A DNA stretch of 64,000 bases from an uncultured Caldilineaceae bacterium (GCA_951812725.1 OX638330.1:1302001-1366000), one strand, 5' to 3'; positions 17,907 through 27,904 are shown, numbered from the stretch's first letter. Translations and numbers: made by a program. The notes: generated by a model not told the origin, from the sequence alone.

Positions 17907-17962
17907 ATCGTTATCGGAAAGTGAGGACAATTGGGGGCCGGAAGCCGACCGACGCATTGGAA

Positions 17963-18694
17963 TCAGGCGGGATAGTCTTCGCGGCGGAAATAGGCTCTGT
18001 CGAGCGTTCCTTTTGTTGAGGTTACGTCGGCGGTAACCCAATGTGTAGCGTAGCCGCGGCGCCAGCGGTCAGATTCGTTGCGGTGGGAGGTATGCAGGGC
18101 CTGGCTGTGGTGGAAGACGACGCCGCCCTTTTTGACGAGGGCGAGCGATTCCTTTTGCAGATCGATCAGTTCGGGCGGTGGCACGAGGTTGTAGGGTTCG
18201 CCGGGTATGGCTTCGTGCGGCAGGATTGGCCCTTTGTGCGAGCCGTCGATGTAGCGCAGGCAGCCATTTTCTTCGGCGACGTCATCAAGAGCGATCCAGG
18301 CGGTGATTACATGGTCGCCGGGGTCGCATTGGAAATAGAAGTTGTCCTGGTGGTAGGGTTTGGCCGAGCCGAACTGTGGCGGCTTCATGAAGATCTGATC
18401 GCCCGACAACAAGGGCTGCACGCCAAGTAGCTCCTCCACCAATTTGGTCAATCGTTTATCCATTACGAAGGACTGGAATTCGCGGCTCTTGAGAAAGGGG
18501 CGGTCGATCTTCCGGGGTGCAATCTCACCATCATTCGACTTGTCGACGACGTAATCGTCGTTGTCTTTGCTCAGCTCTTCCTGGCTAATCTCGAGCGCGA
18601 CCTGGGCGATGCGGTCGGCTTCTTCGCGGCTGAATACGTCCTCCTCGACTGCCCAGCCCTTCTCCCAATAGTGTTTATAAGTCTCAGGTTGCAC
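17963..18694 (-). CDS. Phytanoyl-CoA dioxygenase family protein
   Basis: 243-residue Fe(II)/2-oxoglutarate-type oxygenase of the PhyH family. The metal triad is visible: the HQD motif (His115, Asp117) and a distal His near residue 201 (LHTSHRN). An Arg about eleven residues later could bind 2-oxoglutarate. The GTG start at 18694 is chosen because AAGGAGG lies six bases upstream; a longer frame adds 40 residues of no recognisable family character. It is the first gene of the minus-strand run leading into the NMT1-type importer, though 129 bp and a possible operator separate them. Confidence 0.86.
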   Translation of the reverse strand: MQPETYKHYWEKGWAVEEDVFSREEADRIAQVALEISQEELSKDNDDYVVDKSNDGEIAPRKIDRPFLKSREFQSFVMDKRLTKLVEELLGVQPLLSGDQIFMKPPQFGSAKPYHQDNFYFQCDPGDHVITAWIALDDVAEENGCLRYIDGSHKGPILPHEAIPGEPYNLVPPPELIDLQKESLALVKKGGVVFHHSQALHTSHRNESDRWRRGYATHWVTADVTSTKGTLDRAYFRREDYPA

Positions 18695-19374
18695 GCCGAC
18701 CTCCTTTGGGAAATGGAAGTTAAAGAATGTAGTTAGAATGCTCCTATGGCAGCAATTATGCCATAAGAGAACGGTCTTTGTCTGATCAGCCGGTACGTGA
18801 AAATCGAAGCGCACTTTGCGGAGGTGGAAGCATTTCGTTCATATTGGGCAATGCTTACTCCAAATTTTGTACAAAGCCTGTGGCAGGGTCCATTTTCGCA
18901 TAGCAAAGACTACTGACAACTCTGGCGTTGGCGCGAGCGTCTCGACCAATGGCGTTGGGATCTGTGCATTTTCTGGTAAATTTCAGGTCTTTGACACGGT
19001 GTATCAGATCCAGTATCATAGCTGCTGACTGACGAAAAGGTGCAGATTTGCATTATGACGTCAATTCCCCGGCCGGATTTCATATGCGAAATAGCCGCGC
19101 TCACCTGTACTGCTCTCCAGTTGATCTATCGTTCGGCTCGAGACAATCAGCTCCCAAGTTTCTGAACAACCGTATCAACGAATTTGCCAGTGGTAGATTC
19201 CATTCTTGAGACGTTGCCCTTAGAGTTGCCTGGAATGGGATTGGACATCAGGCCAAACAGTTTCTCTTTTTGCCGGGCAATGCCTTAGCGCTCCCGCGAA
19301 ATGGTTGGACGGTTTTTGTGCGCGAAAGCCAGAGTTCTGACCGGGGCAGTTGGACAGGCTTACATTCGCTAGCC
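18695..19374. other. Non-coding stretch, nothing recognised
   Basis: About 680 bp between the dioxygenase gene and a repeat element. I see no convincing reading frame, tRNA-like fold or repeat. It is more AT-rich than the surrounding genes. Confidence 0.5.
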
Positions 19375-19883
19375 GTAACCGCCAGGCCAATTACATTGTC
19401 TGTCTCAACTGAAGTGTCTGTAGTGACCAGCGCTTAATCGCCGCAGGCATTCAGCCGATCTGGTTGCGTATCAGGTTGGCGGCCGCCAGGTTGATGGAGC
19501 CGCATGGCTGGAGTGAGGACGCACGGCCGGTGAGGCGTGGTTTTGGAGGGGGGCGTTGCGGGGGCGCAGCCCCTGCACAAGGGAGGGCCGCAGGCCCGAC
19601 CGCCCAGAACTGCAGTGATCAGTGGTTAGTGGTTAGTGGTTAGTGGTTAGTGGGCTGAGACTGCAGGTGGGGTAGGAGACATTGTTGGCTAGACACGTTG
19701 CTGGAGAAGAATAGACAAGGTGGCGAGTCTAGGGGGGCGTTGCGGGGGCGCAGCCCCTGCACAAGGGAGGGCCGCAGGCCCGACCGCCCAAAATACAAGG
19801 GCAAGAGGCGAGGGGTGAGGAGATCGAGAACAGGTTTGCTTGCCTCGTTCAGGGTTGCAAATTAGTTGCAGCTGCGTAGTTAC
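19375..19883 (+). mobile_element. MITE-like element, long form (copy 3)
   Basis: About 509 bp. The left end is GTAACCGCCAGGCC and the right end, on the other strand, GTAACTACGCAGC. The flanks CGCTAGCC and CCCTAGCT agree at six of eight positions, an eroded target duplication. It contains two full G-rich hairpins (19522-19606 and 19729-19790) separated by a spacer with short GTGGTTA-type tandem repeats. This supports the long form being an internal duplication. It ends about 175 bp before the next binding-protein gene. Confidence 0.8.
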
Positions 19884-20059
19884 CCCTAGCTATAGTTGTG
19901 TTGGCGAAAGTCTTAAGGTGAAAGGAGGTGATGGGAAGGAGACGAAAGAACTGTTCTTGTTGCGGCGGCTTCAGTTTGACGCCGCCAATTCATCAGAATC
20001 AGGCAGGATTTCACTGCGCGCCGTTCTGGGGCGCAACCATAAAGCAAGGAGTGAAAAGC

Positions 20060-21808
20060 ATGTCGAGATTTCGATGGCAAATGATGGTGGGCCTCATTCT
20101 GGTCCTTGGCATCTCCCTGACTGCATGTGTCGCACCGGCCGCACCGGCAGGAGACGGCATGGCAGATTCAGGCGACTCGGATGCCATGATGCCGGAAGTG
20201 ATGTTGCCCGACGATGCGGCCGAAGACCAGATTCTTAATGTCGTGCACGAAGGCGGCTGCGGGTCCGGTCCTTTCCCCGGCATCGACTACGGCAGCCCCT
20301 GTAACTTCGGCCACATGTTCATGCCTCCCTTCCTGGTGGACATTGACGGCACCGTGATGCCCGGCCTCTTCACCACCGACTGGGAAGTGAACGAAGACCT
20401 CACCGAGTATATCTTCCATATCCAGGAAGAGGCGGTATGGTCCGACGGCAAGTCGATCACTGCCCAGGATGCGATCGACTGGTGGAACTACATCTTCCAC
20501 TCCGACCGCAACTCATGGCCCCGCAACTTCGTGATGGGCGCGGTAGTGGGCATCGATGAGTTCGCCGACGGCGAGACTGAGACGATTGCCGGCCTGACCG
20601 CTCTGGACGACAAAACGCTTAAGGTCGAGCTTTGGCGACCTGAGGGCTCGCTGCCGCAGCTGTGGGGTTTCCGTGAGGCAGCTCCGGCCCGCTTCTCCCA
20701 GTACGCCGATCTGTTGGAAAGAGCTGACGAATTCAATGACGCCACAGAATGGCGCGGCGCGATGTCCGAACGCTTCTTCCAAGGTGAGAACGCGGCCGAT
20801 CTGATCGTTAGCGGCCCCTTCAAGCCCGTGCATCTGTCGCCTGAGCCGGACGCAATCTACCGTTTCGAACGCAATCCGAACTGGTGGGGTAAGCCCACTC
20901 TGTTGGACGGCATCGAAGCCACCACCATCCGCGACTTCCAGACGATTCTTCTCATGTTCGAGAACGACGAGATAGACCTGGCTCTGCAGCTTGCCGGTCC
21001 GTCGTCTGTGCTGTTGCGCCAAAACCAACCGGAAGCATTCCGTGAAATCCCCATCTCCGCATTCTGGGCAATGTATTTCATTACCGACCAGGAGCCGGCC
21101 GACGACGTCAACCTGCGCCGCGCACTGATGTCTTCAATCGAGTGGGAGAAAGTTGCCGAGATCGCGTGGGAAGGAGAACAGTCGCCCAGCAACGCTGGCA
21201 GCCCGATGGCTCCGTCCTATCAGTGCTTTGACGCCGACTTCCAGCCCTATCCCTTCAACCCGGAACGGGCCATGGAGTTCTTGGCGGAGTCCAAGTATGG
21301 CCCCACCGCGGAAACTGTTCCCAAGATTCGTATCCTGACCGGTGGGAGCGACCCGCCCCGTATCCGCGCCGCCCAGATCATCCAGGAAATGTGGCGCGTT
21401 AACCTCGGCATCGAGGATGTCGAAATCAAGAACGCCGAGGCCGAGTTTGTCGACGGTGAGGGGCTGGTTGCGCTCCGGGTCACCAGCGGCGGCTCCTTCC
21501 TCCCGCGTCCGGGCTATCTGCTGGAAGGGATCGCCCACACCCGCGGCGGCTCCTACCAGTCCTGGACGAACTATACCGAAGAGGGATGGGACGAGGAGAT
21601 CGATGCACTTCTCTCAATGGATCCCAACAGCTCCGAATACTGTGAACGCTCGAACGCCATGCTGAAGAAGTTCACCGACGCTGCGCTCGTGATCCCGACC
21701 GGTTACATCCGCGGCTGGTTCCAGATTCAGCCCTGGGTCGGCGGTTACGGCCAGAGCCGCATCAGCTTCTGGCACACGATGACCGAGACCTACCTTAAAG
21801 AACGTTAA
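20060..21808 (+). CDS. Extracellular solute-binding lipoprotein, family 5
   Basis: 582-residue binding protein with signal peptide and lipobox LTAC (Cys23). A Gly/Asp/Met-rich tether precedes the SBP_bac_5 domain; segments such as WSDGKSITAQDAIDWW and NLRRALMSSIEWEKV are typical of it. The start at 20060 follows AAGGAGTG; a longer open frame upstream is Cys-rich and unlike a signal peptide. A strong terminator-like hairpin follows, then two permease genes. The upstream spacer is a MITE-like element. Confidence 0.9.
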   Translation: MSRFRWQMMVGLILVLGISLTACVAPAAPAGDGMADSGDSDAMMPEVMLPDDAAEDQILNVVHEGGCGSGPFPGIDYGSPCNFGHMFMPPFLVDIDGTVMPGLFTTDWEVNEDLTEYIFHIQEEAVWSDGKSITAQDAIDWWNYIFHSDRNSWPRNFVMGAVVGIDEFADGETETIAGLTALDDKTLKVELWRPEGSLPQLWGFREAAPARFSQYADLLERADEFNDATEWRGAMSERFFQGENAADLIVSGPFKPVHLSPEPDAIYRFERNPNWWGKPTLLDGIEATTIRDFQTILLMFENDEIDLALQLAGPSSVLLRQNQPEAFREIPISAFWAMYFITDQEPADDVNLRRALMSSIEWEKVAEIAWEGEQSPSNAGSPMAPSYQCFDADFQPYPFNPERAMEFLAESKYGPTAETVPKIRILTGGSDPPRIRAAQIIQEMWRVNLGIEDVEIKNAEAEFVDGEGLVALRVTSGGSFLPRPGYLLEGIAHTRGGSYQSWTNYTEEGWDEEIDALLSMDPNSSEYCERSNAMLKKFTDAALVIPTGYIRGWFQIQPWVGGYGQSRISFWHTMTETYLKER

Positions 21809-21823
21809 TTTGTGAAGAACAGT

Positions 21824-21876
21824 GGTCAGTGGTCGGCTGCTTTTGTGGCGCCGACCGCTGACCGCCTTCTTTTTCT
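21824..21876 (+). terminator. Rho-independent (attenuating) terminator
   Basis: A 14-bp stem is formed by GGTCAGTGGTCGGC and GCCGACCGCTGACC with one G-U wobble, followed by a pyrimidine-rich run with five T. It lies between the binding-protein stop and the permease start. It probably keeps the binding protein more abundant than the permeases by partial read-through. Confidence 0.75.
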
Positions 21877-21913
21877 AATTCTCCTAGCACGACCTGCCAC
21901 AGGGGATTGACAC

Positions 21914-22861
21914 GTGACCCGCTACCTCTCGATGCGCGTTTTGATCATAGCCCCAACTCTGTTAGCAACGCTGCTGATTGTGTTCCTGCTGGGCTATTTG
22001 GGGCCGATCGATCCGGTCACGATTCTGCGTTCACAGTGGGCAGCACAGGGTGTGTATCTGAATGAAGAGGAAGTGGCGGAGCTGCGCAGTCAGTACGGTC
22101 TGGACAGACCTTTCCACGAGCAGTTCGGCACTTACATGGGCAACCTGCTTCAGGGCAAGTTCGGTTATTCGTTCCTGGACGCCGCGCCGATCTGGCCGCG
22201 TATCAAACGTGCACTGCCCGTTTCCGGCCAACTGGCGCTGGGCGTGTTAGCGATCATGGCGTTTATCGGCATCCCCTTAGGTGTGATCGCAGCCCGGTTT
22301 CACAATACCTGGCTGGACTATTCTATCGTTAGCGGTAGCCTGTTCTTTTGGTCCATTCCTCCCTATGTCCTTGTGCCTGTTATTCTGATCGTCGCGGTTC
22401 TCTGGCTGGACATCATGAACGTTCCCCGTGGTTGGAAGGGCGTCTGGCATCCATCCTATTTTGTAGCCGCGGCTATTATTTCGTCGCGTTCACTTGCAAA
22501 CGTTATTCGCCAGACTCGCGGCGGCATTCTGGAAGTGATGCAAAATGACTATGTGCGGACGGCGCGCGCCAAAGGCCTGACCGAAGTCAAGGTCATGGCG
22601 CGCCACGTGGCCCGCAACGCGCTCGTTCCTGTAGTCACCTCGCTCGGGCTATTGGTGGATGACTTCATGTGGGGGGCGGTGTTTCTCGAGTTAGCGTTCA
22701 ACCTGCCCGGTTTGGGCCGTCTTTTTCAGCAAGGGCTGGCGGGCAGGGACTTTAACATGATCAACGGAGTGGTGCTCTTCACGGCCGGTGTGACGATGGC
22801 ACTGAATCTCATCGTCGACCTGATCTATCCTATCCTGGATCCCCGCGTCGCCTACGACTAA
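21914..22861 (+). CDS. ABC transporter permease, DppB/OppB type
   Basis: 315-residue membrane protein with the DppB layout: the N-terminal helix, a periplasmic loop with LRSQYGLDRPFHEQF, then five hydrophobic segments. The EAA loop is YVRTARAKGLTEVKVMARHVARNAL, near residues 212-236, and the end is YPILDPRV. Translation starts at a GTG. It lies 52 bp before the partner permease and about 105 bp after the binding protein. No ATPase follows in this cluster. Confidence 0.92.
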   Translation: MTRYLSMRVLIIAPTLLATLLIVFLLGYLGPIDPVTILRSQWAAQGVYLNEEEVAELRSQYGLDRPFHEQFGTYMGNLLQGKFGYSFLDAAPIWPRIKRALPVSGQLALGVLAIMAFIGIPLGVIAARFHNTWLDYSIVSGSLFFWSIPPYVLVPVILIVAVLWLDIMNVPRGWKGVWHPSYFVAAAIISSRSLANVIRQTRGGILEVMQNDYVRTARAKGLTEVKVMARHVARNALVPVVTSLGLLVDDFMWGAVFLELAFNLPGLGRLFQQGLAGRDFNMINGVVLFTAGVTMALNLIVDLIYPILDPRVAYD

Positions 22862-22904
22862 GACGCCTTGAGCGGAGTTTGTCCAGGAGAGGAAAGAATG
22901 CACG

Positions 22905-23936
22905 ATGCGGCAGCTTCAGAAGACTGGCGGGAGCAGCACAGAGGAAAACAGGATGGCTCAGACGGATTCCGCAAATGTAGCGGACCTGTCGATTGAACTG
23001 GAATCGCAGGAAATGAAGTCCCGCGGCCTGTGGAGCGATGCCTTTAAGCGCTTGGTTCGAAACAGGCTGTCGATGGCCGGCTTTTTCATATTTCTACTCC
23101 TTTTCTTCACAGCAATCTTAGGACCCCTATTGGCCCCCTACCCCTACATGCTTCAAAACCTGGACCGGATCGCCGAAGGCCCAAGTGGTGAGTATCTTCT
23201 GGGGACTGACGATCTCGGACGAGACATGCTGAGCCGGATCATGTGGGGCGCGCGCACGGCTGGCATTGTCGCCATTATTTCTACGTTTTTCAGCCTTATT
23301 CTGGGGACATTACTGGGGGCGGTAGCCGCCTATTCCGGCGGCTGGGCGGACTGGTTGGTAGGCCGCGCCGTTGATGTAACAATGTCGATTCCCCAGCTCC
23401 TTTTCGCTTCGCTGATTGCTGCGACGTTCCGCAAGCCGGTTGCCGACTGGGTCGATTCAATGTATGAGGCGACGGGCCTGGAATTCTTCTCTACGCCTAC
23501 CTACGTCGACCTGATCGTTGTATTCGGGGCACTCTCTTTTATCCAGTGGCCCGGCTACGCGCGCTTGATCCGAGGTCAGTTACTTACGTTGCGCGAAAGG
23601 GAGTTTGTCGAGGCTGCGCGCGCAATCGGAGTCAGCCAGAGAAAGATTTTGCTTAGGCATTTGATTCCTAACGCGCTCGGCCCACTGATAGTGCTCCTAA
23701 CCTTCAGTTTTGGGGGCGCTATCGTCGCCGAGTCCGGCTTGAGTTTTCTCGGCGTGGGCGTTCAGCCACCCCAGGCCAGTTGGGGAGCAATGATCAGCGA
23801 CAACTCGCTGAGCTGGCGCTACCGACCCTGGCTCGTCGCTGTCCCTGGCCTGACGCTTGCCATCGTCTCTGTCGGCATAAACTTCCTGGGCGACGGGCTC
23901 AATGACGCTCTCAACCCGCGCCAAGCAGATTCTTAA
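22905..23936 (+). CDS. ABC transporter permease, DppC/OppC type
   Basis: 343-residue partner permease. A soluble N-terminal tail of about 50 residues precedes the first helix. The OppC hallmark LGTDDLGRDMLSRIMWG, the EAA loop (REFVEAARAIGVSQRKI) and LSFLGVGVQPP are present. An alternative ATG at 22953 with GAGGA upstream would remove 16 residues; either start is possible. The loop between the middle helices is longer than usual (around VADWVDSMYEATGLEFFSTP). The ATPases for this importer must be elsewhere. Confidence 0.92.
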   Translation: MRQLQKTGGSSTEENRMAQTDSANVADLSIELESQEMKSRGLWSDAFKRLVRNRLSMAGFFIFLLLFFTAILGPLLAPYPYMLQNLDRIAEGPSGEYLLGTDDLGRDMLSRIMWGARTAGIVAIISTFFSLILGTLLGAVAAYSGGWADWLVGRAVDVTMSIPQLLFASLIAATFRKPVADWVDSMYEATGLEFFSTPTYVDLIVVFGALSFIQWPGYARLIRGQLLTLREREFVEAARAIGVSQRKILLRHLIPNALGPLIVLLTFSFGGAIVAESGLSFLGVGVQPPQASWGAMISDNSLSWRYRPWLVAVPGLTLAIVSVGINFLGDGLNDALNPRQADS

Positions 23937-24014
23937 CCCCCTGCCCTTGGAATTCCCACTTCAAATATCCACAGTCCAAAGTTGAGCAAGGCTGCAGAAT
24001 TTAAGGAGTTACTC

Positions 24015-24509
24015 ATGTACGATTGGACTGTGTTGAATCAGACCGTGAGCGAGACAATTGCCGGCGGCCGTGTAGGCGCGCCCCTATTTGTCCGCTGGAC
24101 CGCGGCTGCAGCACAACACACTGCAGATCTCAAACCGCTGCTGGCCGAAATGAGTGCCTACGCCGAAATCTGGCTGTCGGCCAACCCGTGCCGGATCTAT
24201 GCAACAGGCTCAGCTGACAAAGGCCATCTCTCAGTCGCACTGGAATACGAGAACGGGGAGTCGGCCGTTCTGGCAATAACCCTGGCCCACGATCACCCCT
24301 CGATGAACCTGGCCATCCTTGGCGCACGCGGCTCGATCTTTCACACAGATGCCCAAGCACCCGCGCCAACAGAGGACTCTGCCAGTGGCAAGGACGAAAG
24401 AATGCAGCATTCCACAGCCTTGTCCACCTCAAACATGGTGGCAGCCATCGATAGGTCACTCCTCGCCAAAAAACCGGTATCTCTGTCTCTCGAAGGAGAC
24501 CAGACATGA
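24015..24509 (+). CDS. Small protein resembling the C-terminal half of Gfo/Idh oxidoreductases
   Basis: 164 residues with no Rossmann motif. The central stretch GHLSVALEYENGESAVLAI and then LGARGSIFHTD resemble the substrate-domain beta-sheet of Gfo/Idh/MocA dehydrogenases, where a strand ending in GSI precedes an acidic residue. AAGGAG precedes the ATG at 24015. Its stop overlaps the start of the complete Gfo/Idh gene (ATGA overlap), so the two are translationally coupled and may form a complex. I do not recognise a named family, and the function is unknown. Confidence 0.65.
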   Translation: MYDWTVLNQTVSETIAGGRVGAPLFVRWTAAAAQHTADLKPLLAEMSAYAEIWLSANPCRIYATGSADKGHLSVALEYENGESAVLAITLAHDHPSMNLAILGARGSIFHTDAQAPAPTEDSASGKDERMQHSTALSTSNMVAAIDRSLLAKKPVSLSLEGDQT

Positions 24510-25663
24510 GCAGCCAGCAACTGGGCGTCCTACTGATTTCGGGCAGGCTGACGCACCAGGAAAACTACGCGCTGAACCTGCGGGCCGATCCCCGCTGCAG
24601 ACTCGTTGGCCTGAGCGACGAAGTCGACGTTCCCCCCGAACGCGCCCAACTGAACAAACAGTTCGCAGAGGACCTGGACATCCCCTACTGGCCCAATCTG
24701 GATGATGCCCTGGCCCGCGATGACGTGCACCTCGTCTCCGTCTGCGCCGACCCTGAACGCCGCGGACGCATCGCTGCCCGCTGCGCCGACGCCGGCAAGC
24801 ACGTCTATGTCGACAAACCCATGACGCCCTACCTGTCGCATGCCGACGCGGCCGTTGCCGCGGTCGAACGGGCGGGCGTGCGCAGCCAGATGTTCAGTTC
24901 CAACCTCCAGGGCTGGGTGCAGGAGGCCCGCCGAGTCGTCGAGTCAGGTATTCTGGGGGAATTGACAGCCATTCACGTCGATAACCTATTCTCAAAGGGA
25001 CCCACCGGTACCGCCAGGTTGGGCGCGCCGCGACAGGCAGTCTACCCGCCCGTCATCTCCAATTACGTTGATGCAAAGGCCGAACTGTATGCCATCGGCG
25101 TCTACGCGCTCGGGATGGTCTGCATGATATCCGGACGCGCAGTCGAGACCGTCTTCGGCAGCACAGCCAACTACTTTTTTGCCGAACACCAGGACCGGAA
25201 TATGGAAGATTTCGGCTTCCTTTCAATGACGCTGGAGGGCGGGGCAACCGCCACAATTACCGGCGGGCGTATCGGATGGGCGAGTCATCCGGCCGGAGGC
25301 GCCAACCAGATCCACCTGATTGGAACCGAAGGCTCAATGTTTCTCGATGCCAATCGACCGCGGTTGGAAGTCTTTGCAAATGACCAACCCTGGACGCCAC
25401 CGGAAATCAATCCCCGCGATCCGATGGGTTTTTGGCGTACAACCCAGGAAGAGGTCAACGCCCAACCCAAACGCACGATCGCATCCCTTTCCTCAGCATT
25501 GGATAGTCGCACCGATGCCAGCTACTTTGTCGACTGCATCGTCGAAGAGCGCGAGAGCGAAATGAACGCGCGCCAGGCTGCCTTGCTTACCGAAATCCTG
25601 CTCGCAGGCTATAAGTCCGCCGCCGAAGGGCGGGTCGTTGAGATGCCGCTGGCTCGCGATTGA
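24506..25663 (+). CDS. Gfo/Idh/MocA family oxidoreductase
   Basis: 385-residue NAD(P)-dependent dehydrogenase of sugars or sugar-like polyols. The N-terminal nucleotide-binding fold is degenerate (LGVLLISGRLTHQENY replaces the usual GxGxxG). The catalytic Lys motif is recognisable as YVDKPM (about residue 110), where most relatives have EKP. The C-terminal substrate domain contains MSLEGG-like and GTEGSMFLDANRPRLEV features. It overlaps the preceding small gene and is followed by an Ldh-type dehydrogenase, consistent with a catabolic operon. Confidence 0.85.
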   Translation: MSSQQLGVLLISGRLTHQENYALNLRADPRCRLVGLSDEVDVPPERAQLNKQFAEDLDIPYWPNLDDALARDDVHLVSVCADPERRGRIAARCADAGKHVYVDKPMTPYLSHADAAVAAVERAGVRSQMFSSNLQGWVQEARRVVESGILGELTAIHVDNLFSKGPTGTARLGAPRQAVYPPVISNYVDAKAELYAIGVYALGMVCMISGRAVETVFGSTANYFFAEHQDRNMEDFGFLSMTLEGGATATITGGRIGWASHPAGGANQIHLIGTEGSMFLDANRPRLEVFANDQPWTPPEINPRDPMGFWRTTQEEVNAQPKRTIASLSSALDSRTDASYFVDCIVEERESEMNARQAALLTEILLAGYKSAAEGRVVEMPLARD

Positions 25664-25797
25664 GAACACACGCAGGGCACAACGGCCCGACTGCAGTCGA
25701 AATAAGAGTTCAGGTTACAAAAAGCCACACTGCAAGAGTTCGAACTGTACTTGAAACAAAAACTGTTGCGAATCCGCTTCAAATTCAGGGGAGTCTG

Positions 25798-26838
25798 ATG
25801 ACAACTTCGAAACGCTACACAGCCGAATATCTGCGAGGAGTCAGCCGGAGACTTTTCGCGGCATCGGGAGCCCCCGATGACATCGCCGCGACGGTTGCGG
25901 AAATCCTGGTCAATGCCAATCTCGCCGGCCACGATTCCCACGGCGTGCAGTTTGTGCCGATGTACCTGGACCGCATTGAGGACGGGCACATTGTCGGCGA
26001 CGCCTACCCTGAAATCGTCCGTGAGAGCGCCAACACGATGCACGTTGACGGGCACAGTGGATTTGGCCACAATATGAGTCGCCGGGCGATGGAGTGGGCA
26101 ATAGATAGGGCAAGGAAGTCGGCGGTCTGCTGCGTCACCTTCCAGAATACGACCCATATTGGCCGTGTTGGCGAGTACGCTGAGCAGGCTGCACGGGCCG
26201 GCTGTATCACGCTGATAACGTTGGGCGGCGCGTCGGCAGCGGGTTCACAAGTGGTTCCCTTTGGCGGCGCGCGCGGCGCCTTGGGCACAAATCCGATTGC
26301 AGTCGGCATTCCCACGGGAGACGACTCGCCTTTCGTCATTGACTTTGCCACGAGCGTGATTGCAGGCGGGAAGATATTGGTGGCGCGCAGCAAAGGGGTT
26401 GATCTGCCGGAGGGCGCGATCGTTGATAAAGATGGCCATCCCAGCACGCAGCCGCAGGATTTCGCTGACGGCGGCTTTCTGCTGCCGTTTGGGGGCCACA
26501 AAGGTTATGCGCTTTCGCTGTTTTTCAGTCTGATGGGCGGGTTGGCCGGGGACTTCAATTCGGAGCTGACGTCGATGGCCGGTCTGTTCATGCAGGTCTA
26601 TGACGTAGCCGCGTTCACGCCGTTGGAGGGCTATCAGGGCAATGTGCGCGCGGTCCTGGATGCCATGAAGTCGATACCGCCGGCGCCAGGATTCGACGAG
26701 GTTCTGGTTCCGGGCGATTTCGAGCACAGGTCACGGGTGCAGCGCCTGGCCGAGGGGATTGACGTGCCGGCGGAGACATTTGAAAAGATCGAAGCATGGG
26801 CCGACAAGCTGAACGTATCACTAACCGAAGAAGGATAG
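25798..26838 (+). CDS. Ldh family (malate/L-lactate/ureidoglycolate type) dehydrogenase
   Basis: 346-residue NAD(P)-dependent 2-hydroxyacid dehydrogenase of the AllD/YlbC/Ldh_2 family. The catalytic segment LAGHDSHGV contains the conserved His residues (45, 48). The cofactor-binding VPFGGARGALGTNPIAVGIP and the later LLPFGGHKGYALS match the family. The start at 25798 follows AGGGGAG; an upstream frame of 46 codons lacks family similarity. It sits 134 bp after one Gfo/Idh gene and 13 bp before the next, so it probably oxidises or reduces a 2-hydroxy/2-keto acid in the same pathway. Confidence 0.88.
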   Translation: MTTSKRYTAEYLRGVSRRLFAASGAPDDIAATVAEILVNANLAGHDSHGVQFVPMYLDRIEDGHIVGDAYPEIVRESANTMHVDGHSGFGHNMSRRAMEWAIDRARKSAVCCVTFQNTTHIGRVGEYAEQAARAGCITLITLGGASAAGSQVVPFGGARGALGTNPIAVGIPTGDDSPFVIDFATSVIAGGKILVARSKGVDLPEGAIVDKDGHPSTQPQDFADGGFLLPFGGHKGYALSLFFSLMGGLAGDFNSELTSMAGLFMQVYDVAAFTPLEGYQGNVRAVLDAMKSIPPAPGFDEVLVPGDFEHRSRVQRLAEGIDVPAETFEKIEAWADKLNVSLTEEG

Positions 26839-26851
26839 GAGGAGCAGTCAG

Positions 26852-27904
26852 ATGCCAGAGAAATATCGCGTAGGCGTTGTCGGTCTGTCGGGAATCGCGG
26901 CCAACCGCCCGGCCGCCGAACCGGGCAACATCTTGAAGACGCCCAGCCCCAGCTCTCATCTCGGGGCCTACCATCTTATCCCCCAAACCGACGTGGTTGC
27001 AGTCTGTGAACTGAAGACGGAGCTGTTCGAAAAGGTAGCAGATACCTGGGGGCAGGAGTTCGGCGAGTTGGAAACCTACACTGACTACCGCGCCATGATC
27101 GAACGCGAGAATCTCGATATCGTCAGTGTCGTCACTTCAGACCACCGCCACACCGATATCGTTGTGGAAGCTGCCAACGCCGGCGCAAAGGGAATCATCT
27201 GCGAGAAGCCGTTTGCTACAACAGTGGACGAATGCACGCGCATGATCGAAGCCTGCGAGGCGAGCGGAACCCTTCTTGTCGTGGACCACACAAATCGTTG
27301 GGGACCCCACTATGACGTGGCCAGGGAGGCGATTCGCAGCGGCTCAATAGGGGAAGTGCAGCGCATTGTCGCCACGCTGGGCGGACCGCGCGCCATGATG
27401 TTCCGCAACGGCACACATCTTGTCGACGGCGTCTGCTTCTTTGCCGATTCGGAGCCGGAATGGGTTTTCGCCGAACTGGAGCCTGGCTACGATCACTATG
27501 ACAGGTATCTCGGGGACGGCGGCAGAGATCCGGCAACCGACCCGGCAGTCTCCGGCTACGTCCATTTCCGAAACGGGGTGCGCGCCTTTGTCAACGCCAA
27601 CAAGTCGCAGTTTGCAGCCAGCTTCACCTTCCAGGTCTATGGCGAAACCGGCATGCTCGACGTCCACAACAGCCGGGTCATCCGCCGCGACAGGAATAAC
27701 TCCGAATTCCTTCCCTTCGAAGCCCACCTGTATACCAGGATTCCGGCCTGCGTTGCCGATCTGATCGACGCGATCGAAAACGGGAGCGACCTGCTGAGCC
27801 CGGCGAGAGAGGCCAAGAAGACGGTAGAGATTCTGGTCGGATTCCTTCAATCCCACGCGCGCGGCAATGTGCGAGTCGACCTGCCGCTGCCTCCGGGACA
27901 TTGA
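26852..27904 (+). CDS. Gfo/Idh/MocA family oxidoreductase
   Basis: 350-residue NAD(P)-dependent dehydrogenase. The Rossmann opening is VGVVGLSGIA, and the catalytic motif ICEKPFATT (about residues 112-120) and a C-terminal beta-sheet domain follow (GETGMLDVHNSRV). A good binding site (GGAGGAG) precedes the ATG. It begins 13 bp after the Ldh-type gene and ends at the sialidase-like gene start, so the order points to one transcript. The substrate is unknown; the coupling to a glycosidase-like protein suggests a sugar. Confidence 0.88.
   Translation: MPEKYRVGVVGLSGIAANRPAAEPGNILKTPSPSSHLGAYHLIPQTDVVAVCELKTELFEKVADTWGQEFGELETYTDYRAMIERENLDIVSVVTSDHRHTDIVVEAANAGAKGIICEKPFATTVDECTRMIEACEASGTLLVVDHTNRWGPHYDVAREAIRSGSIGEVQRIVATLGGPRAMMFRNGTHLVDGVCFFADSEPEWVFAELEPGYDHYDRYLGDGGRDPATDPAVSGYVHFRNGVRAFVNANKSQFAASFTFQVYGETGMLDVHNSRVIRRDRNNSEFLPFEAHLYTRIPACVADLIDAIENGSDLLSPAREAKKTVEILVGFLQSHARGNVRVDLPLPPGH

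Noticed and set aside
18695..20059. Possible RNA gene in the long spacer before the binding protein
   Set aside because: I found no cloverleaf, no rRNA-like segments and no clear riboswitch core; most of the right part is the MITE.
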